Shown here: positions 9,558 through 17,594 of the stretch, piece after piece
Position numbering within the stretch: position 1 is the first letter of the stretch
Layout of the letters: every line of letters starts with the position of its first letter
Origin: Maricaulis sp.
GTDB lineage: Bacteria > Pseudomonadota > Alphaproteobacteria > Caulobacterales > Maricaulaceae
DNA length: 23,576 nucleotides
Direction of reading: 5' to 3'
Assembly: GCA_002694345.1 (NCBI GenBank)
Contig: NZLV01000253.1
Coordinates: forward strand, 1 to 23,576
Program-made: the position numbers and the translations under genes
Notes under the pieces: generated by a model
Seen by the model: only the letters and a program-made list of their open reading frames with translations
What the model was told of the DNA's origin: nothing
The model's database searches: none

Positions 9558-10652
9558 TCAGGCCGTGCGGATGAGGGCGGCGTCATGGCCGGCCCTGGCC
9601 TTGCGGAACTCCCGCGGGGTTTGCCCGGTGACATCCTTGAAGGCGCGGTTGAACGGGCCCAGCGAGGCGAACCCGCTGTCCAGGGCAATATTGAGGATGG
9701 GCTCACGGTCCCGTTCCGGATCAGCCAGCCGGCCCTTCGCGTAGGCGACGCGCCATCCATTCACATACCGGTTGAAATTGGGCGCTTCCAGTCCGGCCGT
9801 GATGGCACGGGACACCTTGTAGTCCGGCTCTCGCAGGCGCCGGGCCAGCGTGGCGACCTTGAAGTCGGGGTCGAGATAGGGCGCATCCTGCTCCATCAGG
9901 GCATGAATGCGCCGGGCCATGTCCCGTGCTTCCTGCTGGCTTTCGGCAGACAAGGCCGGGCGGGCGGGCGGCTGCGGGTGGGCCAGCGGATGGTGCGCGC
10001 GGAAGCGGACGGCAATGCTGGTGACAATCAGGATGGCGAGGGCACAGAGCGCCTGCGTCGCGGCCATGAAGGCGGGCGGCAGATTGGCATTGCCATGATC
10101 CAGCAACATCACGCAGGTCGAGACGCACAGGCCGAACGTCGCCAGGAACAGGCCGCGCAATCGCTTTTCGTTTGCGGGCAGGGCGGGGGACCAGCCCCGC
10201 ACACCTTCCCAGAAAGACAGAACAAGGACGGTCGAGCTGAGCAGGGTCTGGCCCTGACTCAGGCTTTCGAACAGTTGGGCCTGGGCGGCGGTGCCCAGCA
10301 TGGCTTCGGCATTCACGGCCAGCAGGCCCTGTTTGATCACGGTGGGAGCGAAGATCCCACCGACCAGAACAAGCTGGGGCCAACCGATCACGGCGCCGGG
10401 CCGGAACAAGGCTCGCGCCACCAGCCAGAACAGGCTGCAGGTGGCACAACTGGCGATGATCAGAGCGGGACCCATCGGGCCCAGCTGGGCCGGTGTGAAG
10501 ACCTCGCGCAGCATGACTGCTGCCAGTCCGCCGCAGAAGATCGCCCAAACAATGTGAAGCGTCTGGCGACGGGGCATCATGACGATGACGGCGATCCAGG
10601 TCAGGGCGATGGCCGCAACACCGAGTTTGATGGCCAGCACGAGATCCAGCAT
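9558..10652 (-). CDS. Membrane-anchored AraC-type transcriptional regulator
   Basis: This 364-residue protein has several hydrophobic helices (roughly six or seven, about residues 3-215: for example IKLGVAAIALTWIAVIVMM, ALIIASCATCSLFWLVARAL, ALCALAILIVTSIAV). A cytoplasmic C-terminal AraC/XylS helix-turn-helix domain follows at about 262-352 (LARRLREPDYKVSRAI..., then ILNIALDSGFASLGPFNRAFKDVTGQTPREFR). No soluble sugar-binding domain is present, so the membrane part is presumably the sensor; the ligand is unknown. The ATG at 10652 has a strong AAGGAG seven bases upstream, which fixes the start despite a longer open frame to 10763. The gene is divergent from a DUF2306 membrane protein, with an inverted repeat between them, so it may regulate that neighbour and itself. 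The stop is TGA, convergent with clpA. Confidence 0.88.
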   Translation of the reverse strand: MLDLVLAIKLGVAAIALTWIAVIVMMPRRQTLHIVWAIFCGGLAAVMLREVFTPAQLGPMGPALIIASCATCSLFWLVARALFRPGAVIGWPQLVLVGGIFAPTVIKQGLLAVNAEAMLGTAAQAQLFESLSQGQTLLSSTVLVLSFWEGVRGWSPALPANEKRLRGLFLATFGLCVSTCVMLLDHGNANLPPAFMAATQALCALAILIVTSIAVRFRAHHPLAHPQPPARPALSAESQQEARDMARRIHALMEQDAPYLDPDFKVATLARRLREPDYKVSRAITAGLEAPNFNRYVNGWRVAYAKGRLADPERDREPILNIALDSGFASLGPFNRAFKDVTGQTPREFRKARAGHDAALIRTA

Positions 10653-10689
10653 GTCCGGGCTCCTTGTTCTACGTCCTTTTGCACGAATT

Positions 10690-10718
10690 CCGGTCGATTT
10701 CCAAATCGGCAGGACCGG
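10690..10718. promoter_or_regulatory. Nested inverted repeat between AraC-type gene and DUF2306 gene
   Basis: CCGGTC (10690-10695) and GACCGG (10713-10718) enclose a second perfect repeat, CGATTT (10695-10700) and AAATCG (10703-10708). The sequence lies about 40 bases before the regulator start and 75 bases before the DUF2306 start, a typical place for an autoregulatory operator. AraC proteins often bind direct repeats instead, so its role is inferred from symmetry and position alone. Confidence 0.4.
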
Positions 10719-10792
10719 TTTTCGCCCTGTCTGGCAGGGGAATGTCGAGGTCGGCATCCCCATTCACGCCGGCCACAGACAAGGAGTGAAAC

Positions 10793-11632
10793 ATGCGCGA
10801 CGCGTTTGCCCCGACAGCCGCCCCATCCGCCGGCCGGGCTTCCGGCCTGGCCCTGCCGAAATCCCTGCTGTCCGCCTCGGCCAAGCTCTGGTTCCTTGCT
10901 GCAGCGACAGGCCAGTGGATGTTCGTCTACTACATCTCGCTTGCCTACGTTCCGGTGACGGTCGCGGGGGAGTATTCCCGCTGGGATGAGACCGGTCTGA
11001 TGGAGGGCTATGCGGCGGGTGATGTCTGGGGAAACCTGGCCTTTATCAGCCATGTCCTTCTGGCCGCCGTGATCACGGCTGGCGGCCTGCTGCAGCTGAC
11101 CCCGCCCTTGCGCAAGCGGTTTCCGACCCTGCATCGCTGGACCGGCCGCACCTACATGGTGATCGCGGTCTTCATGGCACTCGGCGGGATCGGACTGATC
11201 TGGATCCGGGGCACGCGCCTGAATGATTTTGCGGCCATGGGGACGACGGTGGACGGGATCCTGATCCTGCTGGCGGCCGGCTTCGCCTTGCGTCACGCCA
11301 TCGCTCGCCGGATCGATCAACACCGGCGCTGGGCCATGCGGCTTTTCATCTTTGTCAGCGGCGTCTGGTTCACACGGATCGGTTACATGGGATGGGCGAT
11401 CCTCAGCGGCGGGGCCGGCATGTCCCGCAACATGACCGGCTGGTTCGACAGTTTCATTGCCTGGGGCAGTTTTCTGGTCCCCTGGCTGCTGTTCGAACTC
11501 TATTTGCGGGCCCAGGACAGCCGCTCTGCGCCTGTGAAACTGGCGATGGCGGGCTTGGTCCTGGCTGCGGCGGCCTTCACCGGTCTCGGCGTGTTCGGAG
11601 CGTGGATGATGATGTGGAGTCCCCATATCTGA
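10793..11632 (+). CDS. DUF2306 domain membrane protein
   Basis: This is a 279-residue integral membrane protein with about seven hydrophobic segments (near 32-52, 80-101, 120-139, 153-170, 183-205, 221-238 and 250-272). It carries the signature of the DUF2306 family: HRWTGRTY at 114-121, conserved histidines around IDQHRRWAMR at 174-183, and FTRIGYMGW near 193. The biochemical function of the family is not established; the conserved histidines in and near helices could bind heme or metal, which is speculation. AAGGAG lies six bases before the ATG at 10793, so the start is secure. The divergent membrane-bound AraC-type regulator is the likely controller. An 85-base gap with no visible structure separates it from recQ. 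Confidence 0.85.
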   Translation: MRDAFAPTAAPSAGRASGLALPKSLLSASAKLWFLAAATGQWMFVYYISLAYVPVTVAGEYSRWDETGLMEGYAAGDVWGNLAFISHVLLAAVITAGGLLQLTPPLRKRFPTLHRWTGRTYMVIAVFMALGGIGLIWIRGTRLNDFAAMGTTVDGILILLAAGFALRHAIARRIDQHRRWAMRLFIFVSGVWFTRIGYMGWAILSGGAGMSRNMTGWFDSFIAWGSFLVPWLLFELYLRAQDSRSAPVKLAMAGLVLAAAAFTGLGVFGAWMMMWSPHI

Positions 11633-11717
11633 CCCGGATCGCGGCAGGGATTGGAAACATGGGGCTTGTGTGCAGGTCGGCAGGTGACCGGGCGGCCTGT
11701 GCATGCATTCTGGCCCC

Positions 11718-13520
11718 ATGGACCGCGCCCACGAGATTCTCCGCGACATATTCGGTTTTCCTGGCTTCCGGCCCGGACAGGAAGGCATTGTCGCCAAAAT
11801 CCTGAACGGCCAGCCGACCCTGTGCGTCATGCCGACCGGCGCGGGAAAGTCGCTGTGCTACCAGGTGCCAGCCCTGCTGCTGGACGGTCCGAGCATCGTG
11901 GTGTCGCCGCTTACTGCCTTGATGGATGACCAGGTTGCCGGCTTGCGGGCCAACGGCGTCGAGGCCGCGGCCATCCATTCCGGCCGCTCGCGGGACGACA
12001 ATGTAGCGGACTGGCGCCGGTTCGAGGCCGGTGAGATCAAACTCCTCTATCTTTCGCCGGAACGCCTCATGACGCCGCGCATGATCAGCGCGCTGCAGCG
12101 TCTCGATCCGGCCTTGTTCGTGGTGGATGAAGCCCACTGCATCTCCAAATGGGGGGCGGCCTTCCGGCCCGAATACGAACAGCTCAGCGCCTTGAGAGAG
12201 CATTTCCCCCAAGCCCGGCTTGCGGCGTTCACGGCGACCGCCGATACGGCGACGCGAGAAGATATCGCGCGCAAGCTGTTCGGGGGTGGCGGCGAGATCG
12301 TGGTGCACGGTTTCGATCGTCCCAACCTGTCGCTGGCGGTGATGCCGCGGGACAAGGGCGTGGCCCAGATGCTGGCCTTTCTGCAAGACCGCAAGGACGT
12401 GTCCGGCATCATCTATTGCCTGTCGCGCAAGTCGACGGAAGAGACCGCGGCGCGTCTGGTCGAAGCGGGTTATCGCGCCTTGCCCTATCATGCTGGTCTG
12501 TCACCAGAGATGCGACGGGACCATCAGGAGATTTTCATGGCCGAACCGGCTGTGATCATGGTGGCGACGATCGCGTTTGGCATGGGGATCGACAAGCCCG
12601 ACATCCGCTATGTGCTCCACCTCGATCTGCCCGCCTCCATGGAGGCCTATTATCAGGAGATCGGGCGCGCCGGCCGCGATGGTGGAGATGCCGAAGCCCT
12701 CATGCTGTTCGGCCTGTCGGACGCCCGGATGCGTCGCCAATTCATCGAGAATGATGGCGAGGACATCGATCACAAGCGCCGGGAGCACAAACGCCTCGAT
12801 GCGCTCCTGGCCTATTGCGAGGCGACGCGATGCCGGCGCCAGGTCCTGCTGTCCTATTTCGGTGAGAACCGGGACAAGGCCTGCGGCAATTGCGACATCT
12901 GCCTGGACCCGCCCAAACTGGTGGATGCGACGCGTGAGGCGCAGATGCTGATGTCCGCCATCGCCCGGACCGGCCAGCGCTTCGGTACCGCCCACATCAT
13001 CGATATCGTGCGCGGCGCGGATACGGAGAAGGTCCGGGAGCGCGGGCATGACAGCCTGCCCACATTCGGCGTCGGGGCGGGGCGTCCCAAGCCCTTCTGG
13101 CAAAGCCTGGTCCGGCAGTGTCTCGCGGGCGGCCAGCTCAGCTTGGACATTGAGGGGTTCGGTGCGCTGCAATTGACCGAACAGGGCGATGCCGTGCTCA
13201 CCGGCAAGGCGCAGGTGGAAACCCGGGAATATGTCGCTCGCAAGACCGGATCATCGCCGCGCCGTCAGGTTCAGGTCCTGCCCGAGGATGTTGATGCGGA
13301 CCTTCTGGGCCAGCTCAAATCCGTCCGCAAGGAGCTCGCCGCGGCGAAAGGTGTGCCCGCCTATGTCGTCTTCCCCGATGCAACCCTGATGGAGATGGCC
13401 GCCATCAAACCCCAAAGCCTCGACGCGATGGGGCAGGTGAAGGGCGTCGGTCCCAAGAAGCTGTCGGATTATGGCGAGGTCTTTCTGGAAATCCTGACCG
13501 GAGATCCGGGCCGGGGATGA
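11718..13520 (+). CDS. recQ: ATP-dependent DNA helicase RecQ
   Basis: RecQ unwinds DNA 3' to 5' during recombination and fork repair. From the ATG at 11718 it has 600 residues, normal for bacterial RecQ. Visible parts are the FGFPGFRPGQ motif 0, Walker A MPTGAGKS (38-45), DEAH (137-140), helicase motif VI in YYQEIGRAGRDGG, the RecQ zinc site (CRRQVLLSYFGENRDKACGNCDIC), a winged-helix segment and a C-terminal HRDC domain (about the last 75 residues, LKSVRKELAAAKGVPAYVVF...). The aromatic loop after DEAH reads CISKWGAAFRPEY, where E. coli RecQ has SQWGHDFRPEY; this changes the loop that couples DNA binding to ATP hydrolysis but appears to be a subgroup trait. An in-frame ATG at 11703 would add five residues; neither start has a clear ribosome site. 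Confidence 0.96.
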   Translation: MDRAHEILRDIFGFPGFRPGQEGIVAKILNGQPTLCVMPTGAGKSLCYQVPALLLDGPSIVVSPLTALMDDQVAGLRANGVEAAAIHSGRSRDDNVADWRRFEAGEIKLLYLSPERLMTPRMISALQRLDPALFVVDEAHCISKWGAAFRPEYEQLSALREHFPQARLAAFTATADTATREDIARKLFGGGGEIVVHGFDRPNLSLAVMPRDKGVAQMLAFLQDRKDVSGIIYCLSRKSTEETAARLVEAGYRALPYHAGLSPEMRRDHQEIFMAEPAVIMVATIAFGMGIDKPDIRYVLHLDLPASMEAYYQEIGRAGRDGGDAEALMLFGLSDARMRRQFIENDGEDIDHKRREHKRLDALLAYCEATRCRRQVLLSYFGENRDKACGNCDICLDPPKLVDATREAQMLMSAIARTGQRFGTAHIIDIVRGADTEKVRERGHDSLPTFGVGAGRPKPFWQSLVRQCLAGGQLSLDIEGFGALQLTEQGDAVLTGKAQVETREYVARKTGSSPRRQVQVLPEDVDADLLGQLKSVRKELAAAKGVPAYVVFPDATLMEMAAIKPQSLDAMGQVKGVGPKKLSDYGEVFLEILTGDPGRG

Positions 13521-13572
13521 CGCAAGGCCAGACTCATGGCGTTCTGGTCAACGGTCTTGGGAAGGACATGGA

Positions 13573-14016
13573 ATGGGCGGCGGACTTCAAAAGCTGCGCC
13601 GGGTACTGATCGCACTGGTGGCGATTCAGGTCCTGTACGGGCTGTATTGGGCTCTGCATGACGTCACGGCGCGTCTGGGGCTCTGGCCCGATGCGGAGCA
13701 GGCCGCCGACTTCGTTCGTTCGCTGGGTCTGGTTCAGGAAATCCTGTTCTTTTCGCATGTTGCCCTGAACGGGGTGACCTTGGCATTGGTCCTGTTGCGC
13801 TGGCGACTGGCTTTACCCGTCTTCATCCTGTCCTTCGTCCTGGATCGGGGCGAATGGATCCTGATGTCAGGCAATACGCTGTTCTCCGATATGGTCGCCG
13901 TTGATGCCTGGGCGCTGTTTTCCTTCACCCTGCAGGGCGCGATCTTCGCGCTCCTGCTGATCCTGAGTTTCGATGGCCCTCTGGGGCCGCGGCCGGTCCG
14001 TCCGATCCGTCTCTGA
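13573..14016 (+). CDS. Small membrane protein of unknown function
   Basis: I do not recognise a family. The 147-residue product has four likely membrane helices: about 11-29 (LIALVAIQVLYGLYWAL), 56-75, 79-92 and 113-134 (WALFSFTLQGAIFALLLILSF), with short loops and a Pro/Arg-rich C-terminus. There is no signal peptide cleavage site. A GGAAGGA sequence a few bases before the ATG supports the start. It lies 52 bases after recQ on the same strand and may be read from the same transcript, though a link to DNA repair is not implied. Its TGA stop directly abuts the stop of the convergent HIT gene, together forming TGATCA with no intergenic base. Confidence 0.7.
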   Translation: MGGGLQKLRRVLIALVAIQVLYGLYWALHDVTARLGLWPDAEQAADFVRSLGLVQEILFFSHVALNGVTLALVLLRWRLALPVFILSFVLDRGEWILMSGNTLFSDMVAVDAWALFSFTLQGAIFALLLILSFDGPLGPRPVRPIRL

Positions 14017-14460
14017 TCAGTCCTGCGGCATCTCGATCGCCGCTGCGATTTTCTTGGCCTGCGCCGTCAGTTCGTCCATGTCCGCCTGACCGCCACCATG
14101 GGCGCCCAGGGCTTCGCCTTCCTTGCGCGGAATGATGTGGAAGTGGACGTGGAAAATCGTCTGTCCGGCCGGCGCCCCATTGAACTGGGTGATGACGATC
14201 CCGTCCGGTTGAAGGGCAGTTTTCACGGCATTGGCGATGCGCTTCACGCGCACGATTGTCGCCTGCAGCGCGCCATCCGTCATTTCCAGCGCATTGCGCA
14301 CCGGCTCGCGCGGCACGACGAGGGTATGGCCCGGCGCCTGCGGGAAGATGTCCATGAAGGAGATCACGTGCTCGTCTTCATAGACTTTCACGCACGGCAT
14401 CTCGCCCTTCAGGATTTTGGCGAAGATGTTTTCCGGATCATAGTCACCGTACAGGCTCAT
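14017..14460 (-). CDS. HIT family nucleotide-binding hydrolase/transferase
   Basis: HIT proteins of the HINT branch hydrolyse nucleoside phosphoramidates or related compounds in the cytoplasm. The 147-residue product from the ATG at 14460 has the N-terminal signature NIFAKILKGEMPCVKVYEDEH, the PQAPGHTLVVP segment, and the catalytic histidine triad H-V-H-F-H at about 104-108 within FHVHFHIIPR. The open frame extends upstream to 14541, but that extension has no family similarity, whereas the chosen start gives the normal HINT N-terminus. GAAAGA lies upstream as a modest ribosome site. The gene is the last of a minus-strand run and shares abutting stops with the gene at 13573-14016. The substrate cannot be inferred. 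Confidence 0.92.
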   Translation of the reverse strand: MSLYGDYDPENIFAKILKGEMPCVKVYEDEHVISFMDIFPQAPGHTLVVPREPVRNALEMTDGALQATIVRVKRIANAVKTALQPDGIVITQFNGAPAGQTIFHVHFHIIPRKEGEALGAHGGGQADMDELTAQAKKIAAAIEMPQD

Positions 14461-14550
14461 GGCATTGTCTTTCAGGGCTGAATGAATCTGTCTGCATGGA
14501 AGGCCGGGCGGCGTCCGGATGCAAGATGCAAGGCTGAACAAGTGGGTCGA

Positions 14551-14952
14551 TCAGGGCTCGTAGCCCAGTTCGTCCGCCGTAAAGGGAGCCGCCGGGGGAG
14601 GCCGGAACGTCTTCCGACACGCCGGACATCGGCGACGTTTGGAGAAGAAGGGATAGAAAGTGCCAACCAAGGTGACTAGGGCAATCCAGAACAGGCGTCG
14701 CACCCGGCGCGTTGCCCCGCCACATTCCGGGCAGGGATAGATTGGGGTCTGGGAGGCGCCTTCGCGCAAACTCTTGATCACGCCACGGGCTTCTTCTGCC
14801 AGAACGTCGGGGATCAGGACACGCACGCGCGAAGAACCGAACTCGATATGCGGGTAGATCGAGTGGAAGTGCCGGTCGGCGATGTTGGCCGGAATGCCGT
14901 GCGCGCGAAGGGCGCTTTCCACAATGATCGCTTCATTGACCCACTGGACCAC
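14551..14952 (-). CDS. DUF2007-like protein with membrane helix and split zinc ribbon
   Basis: This 133-residue protein has an N-terminal domain (about 4-65) that resembles the DUF2007 putative signal-transducing family: NEAIIVESALRAHGIPANI, then RVRVLIPDVLAEEARGVI. After it come CPEC (Cys74, Cys77), a hydrophobic segment at about 87-103 (FWIALVTLVGTFYPFF), and CPAC (Cys109, Cys112). The two CxxC pairs would form one zinc ribbon, yet a likely membrane or hairpin segment separates them. The start is GTG at 14952 with a G-rich ribosome site upstream; the nearby ATG at 14957 is out of frame. It begins 18 bases after the DUF482 stop, so it is in the same operon. Function is unknown; the DUF2007 assignment is by eye. 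Confidence 0.75.
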   Translation of the reverse strand: MVQWVNEAIIVESALRAHGIPANIADRHFHSIYPHIEFGSSRVRVLIPDVLAEEARGVIKSLREGASQTPIYPCPECGGATRRVRRLFWIALVTLVGTFYPFFSKRRRCPACRKTFRPPPAAPFTADELGYEP

Positions 14953-14970
14953 GCCATCCCCCCGGAGTGC

Positions 14971-16143
14971 CTAGGTCTCTTGTTTGAACGGACTCTCGGC
15001 GTCCAGCAAGCCGATGTCGGCTTCCACGGCCGGACGTTCGCGCTCCAGATACTCCGCGACCGCGTCCCGGAAGCCCTCATTGGCAATGAAGTGCGCTGAG
15101 TGGACCGCCGTCGGGCGGTAGCCCCGGGCCAGCTTGTGATCACCCTGTGCGCCGGCCTCGACCCGGTTCAGGCCCCGCTCGATCGCGATGTCGATGGCCT
15201 GATGGTAGCACAGCTCGAAATGCAGATAGGGGTGATCGTCCAATCGCCCCCAATAGCGGCCATACAGCGCGTGAGAGCCCACCAGATTGAGCGCCGACGC
15301 GATATAGCGCCCGTCCTTTTTGGCCATCACCAGCACGATTTGGTCGGCCATGCGGCGGTGAAGCAGGTCGAAGAAGGCGCGGTTGAGATAGGGAACCCCC
15401 CATTTGCGGGATCCGGTTTCCTGGTAGCAGGCAAAGAACACGTCCCAGTGCTCCGGGCTCAGATCGTCTCCGCTCAAACGTTCGATCTCGATCCCGTCCT
15501 GGGCCGTCCGTCTCTCCTTGCGCAGGCCCTTGCGCTTGCGCGAGGAAAGGTCGCCCAGAAAGTCCTCATAGGAGCCGTAACCCCGGTTCGACCAGATGAA
15601 TTGCCGGTCGATCCGCTGCAGCAGTCCCAGCTCCCCCATCGCGGACCAGTCGGCGCGGTCGGGAAAGGTAACATGCCAGCTGGATGCCCGGTTTTGCCGG
15701 GTCAGGTCGACCGCGCCGGCCACCAGGGCCTGTCGCAGGGCTGGAGTGGGCGCGAGCAGGCGGCGCCCGGTGACCGGGGTAAAGGGCACGGCCGTCAGGA
15801 ATTTGGGATAATAATGCCCGCCTGCGCGCTCGAAGGCGTCGGCCCAGCCCTGGTCGAACACATATTCGCCCATGGAATGGGACTTGATATAGAAGGGCAT
15901 CACGCCCAGAAGATGGCCGTCTGCACCTTCCAAGACGAGGTGCCGCGGCGACCAGCCGGTTTCATCACCAACACAGCCGCTCGCTTCCAGCGCCTCCAGG
16001 AAATCCCAGCTCAGGAAAGGGTCGTATTCCTCGTCCGGCGGATTGGCGAGCCTGTCCCAGTCGGACCGGTCGATCTCCGCGATGCCGGGGACGGCGCGCA
16101 GGCTGAGCGAAGCGCTCTCGCGATGATCATCATCGGCGGGCAT
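14971..16143 (-). CDS. FemAB-like GNAT acyltransferase (DUF482)
   Basis: This 390-residue protein matches the DUF482/FemAB-like family (sometimes named peptidoglycan biosynthesis/recognition), built from GNAT-fold modules. Recognisable stretches are NPFxxWDFL-like DPFLSWDFLEALEASG at about 41-56, GVMPFYIKSHSMGEYVFDQGWADAFERAG near 79-108, the DLSSRKRKGLRKERR segment, CYQETGSRKWGVPYLNRAFFDLL, and LYGRYWG...HFELCYHQAIDIAIERGLNRVEAGAQGDHKLARGY near the C-terminus. It has no signal peptide and no membrane helix. The related Fem proteins add amino acids to peptidoglycan precursors from aminoacyl-tRNA; the substrate of this family is unproven. A GGAG lies 7-8 bases before the ATG, and only 12 bases separate it from the upstream M48 gene. 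The stop is TAG. Confidence 0.9.
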   Translation of the reverse strand: MPADDDHRESASLSLRAVPGIAEIDRSDWDRLANPPDEEYDPFLSWDFLEALEASGCVGDETGWSPRHLVLEGADGHLLGVMPFYIKSHSMGEYVFDQGWADAFERAGGHYYPKFLTAVPFTPVTGRRLLAPTPALRQALVAGAVDLTRQNRASSWHVTFPDRADWSAMGELGLLQRIDRQFIWSNRGYGSYEDFLGDLSSRKRKGLRKERRTAQDGIEIERLSGDDLSPEHWDVFFACYQETGSRKWGVPYLNRAFFDLLHRRMADQIVLVMAKKDGRYIASALNLVGSHALYGRYWGRLDDHPYLHFELCYHQAIDIAIERGLNRVEAGAQGDHKLARGYRPTAVHSAHFIANEGFRDAVAEYLERERPAVEADIGLLDAESPFKQET

Positions 16144-16155
16144 GCGCAGGCTCCG

Positions 16156-17520
16156 TCAATTGCGGCGCTGTTGGCGGCGCATCTCCCGCATTTCCGCTTC
16201 GGTGGGTTGGGAAACCGCTTGGATTTCCGTGGCCCGGAACCAAGCGGTGGTGCCCTGTTCCAGACCTTCCCGGGCCCGGGCGGCGAACTGGTTGGCGCGC
16301 ATGCGTTGGCCGGAGGCAAAAGCCTGTTCCGCGATGGCCAGCTGGGCCAGCGAGGTCTGGCCATTGCGCTCGTGCACGATCGACAATTGGTACCAGCCGA
16401 AAGCATTGTCCGGCTCGATGTCCAGCGCGACGCGCAAATGCTGGGAGGCCTCTTCCAGATAGTCCGGGTCTTCCGTCGCAATCATGGCGATGGCCAGATT
16501 GATCCGGAGCAGGGGCGCCGTGGGCTCCAGTTCGACCGAACGGCGATGCGGCGCAATCGCCTCATCGGCATGCCCGCTTTCGAACAGCATCTGGCCGTGA
16601 AGCTCGTGAAAATACGGATTGTCCGGCTCTTCGGCGAGCAGGCTGTTGATCTCCTCCAGCGCCCGGTCCAGGCGCGCCTCATGGTAATAGGCCACGGCGC
16701 GGGCATAGCGGGCGGGCAGGGAGGTATCGCTCTCGGGATAGCGGTAGAACACGTATTCCGGGTCGACCAGGAAGCCATAGATCTTCGCCTGGATGCGACG
16801 CAGATAGGCGATTTCCTCGGGCGTATCCACATCGTCGACGAAGGGCGAATTGGCTGCCGTGTCGCGCAGATAGGAGATCCGCTCTGATGACAGCGGGTGG
16901 GAGCGGAAGTAGGGGAAGCGCCGCGCCTGCGACATCACTTCCTGATAGCGGAAGCGCTCGAAGAACTCGACCAGACCCGTGGCCGGTTCGCCGGCGGCTT
17001 CCAGGAATTGCAGGCCGGCCTGGTCGGCCGAGGCTTCCTGGGCACGGCTATAGGTGAGGAAGGACAGGGCGCCGAATTGCTGGCTCGACGCCATCAGGGC
17101 ACCGGCTGCGCCGCCTTCGCCCGCCAGGGCCGCCAGCACGCCCAGCCCGAGCGAGATGAACATCGGGGCCTGGGCATTGCGCATGGCTTCGCCGGAGCGG
17201 GCCAGATGGGCGCCCGTGATGTGTCCGGTCTCGTGCGCGATCACGCCCTTGAGCTGGTTGGGCGTATCGGCTTCGACAATGATGCCGGTATGCAGGAAAA
17301 TGTTCTGACCGCCGGTCACGAAGGCGTTCAGCGAATTGTCGGCGACGATATACAGATCAACATCGGCCACTTGCAGGCCGGCGGCCTCGATGATCGGGTC
17401 GGCGTAATCGTGCAGCATGTGCTCGATTTCCGTATCCCGGATCAGTGACTGACCCCAACTCGGTGCCGAGCTGGCCACAGCTAGGCTGGTGGCCGCGGCG
17501 ATGGCTCTCAGGAATGACAT
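16156..17520 (-). CDS. Periplasmic M48 metalloprotease with TPR repeats (BepA-like)
   Basis: The product is a zinc protease of the M48 family with a BepA/YfgC-like layout, a group that polices assembly of outer-membrane proteins. From the ATG at 17520 (454 residues), residues 1-24 form a signal peptide ending SWGQ. The zinc motif HETGH is at 96-100, with the third ligand probably Glu162 in AQEASADQAG. A hydrophobic/Gly-rich stretch lies at about 120-145. The second half (about 250-440) is helical with TPR-like repeats, for example PARYARAVAYYHEARLDRALEEINSLLAEEPDNPYFHELHGQMLFESGHADEAI. GGAGG precedes the ATG by four bases; an upstream in-frame ATG at 17574 is rejected because it precedes the signal peptide. 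It heads a tight minus-strand run with the DUF482, DUF2007 and HIT genes. Confidence 0.93.
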   Translation of the reverse strand: MSFLRAIAAATSLAVASSAPSWGQSLIRDTEIEHMLHDYADPIIEAAGLQVADVDLYIVADNSLNAFVTGGQNIFLHTGIIVEADTPNQLKGVIAHETGHITGAHLARSGEAMRNAQAPMFISLGLGVLAALAGEGGAAGALMASSQQFGALSFLTYSRAQEASADQAGLQFLEAAGEPATGLVEFFERFRYQEVMSQARRFPYFRSHPLSSERISYLRDTAANSPFVDDVDTPEEIAYLRRIQAKIYGFLVDPEYVFYRYPESDTSLPARYARAVAYYHEARLDRALEEINSLLAEEPDNPYFHELHGQMLFESGHADEAIAPHRRSVELEPTAPLLRINLAIAMIATEDPDYLEEASQHLRVALDIEPDNAFGWYQLSIVHERNGQTSLAQLAIAEQAFASGQRMRANQFAARAREGLEQGTTAWFRATEIQAVSQPTEAEMREMRRQQRRN

Positions 17521-17594
17521 CCTGCCTCCACGTCTTGCCCCCGCCCGGTCATGATAACAGCGGTTCCCCAACACGCCAGCTCACGAAATGGCGA

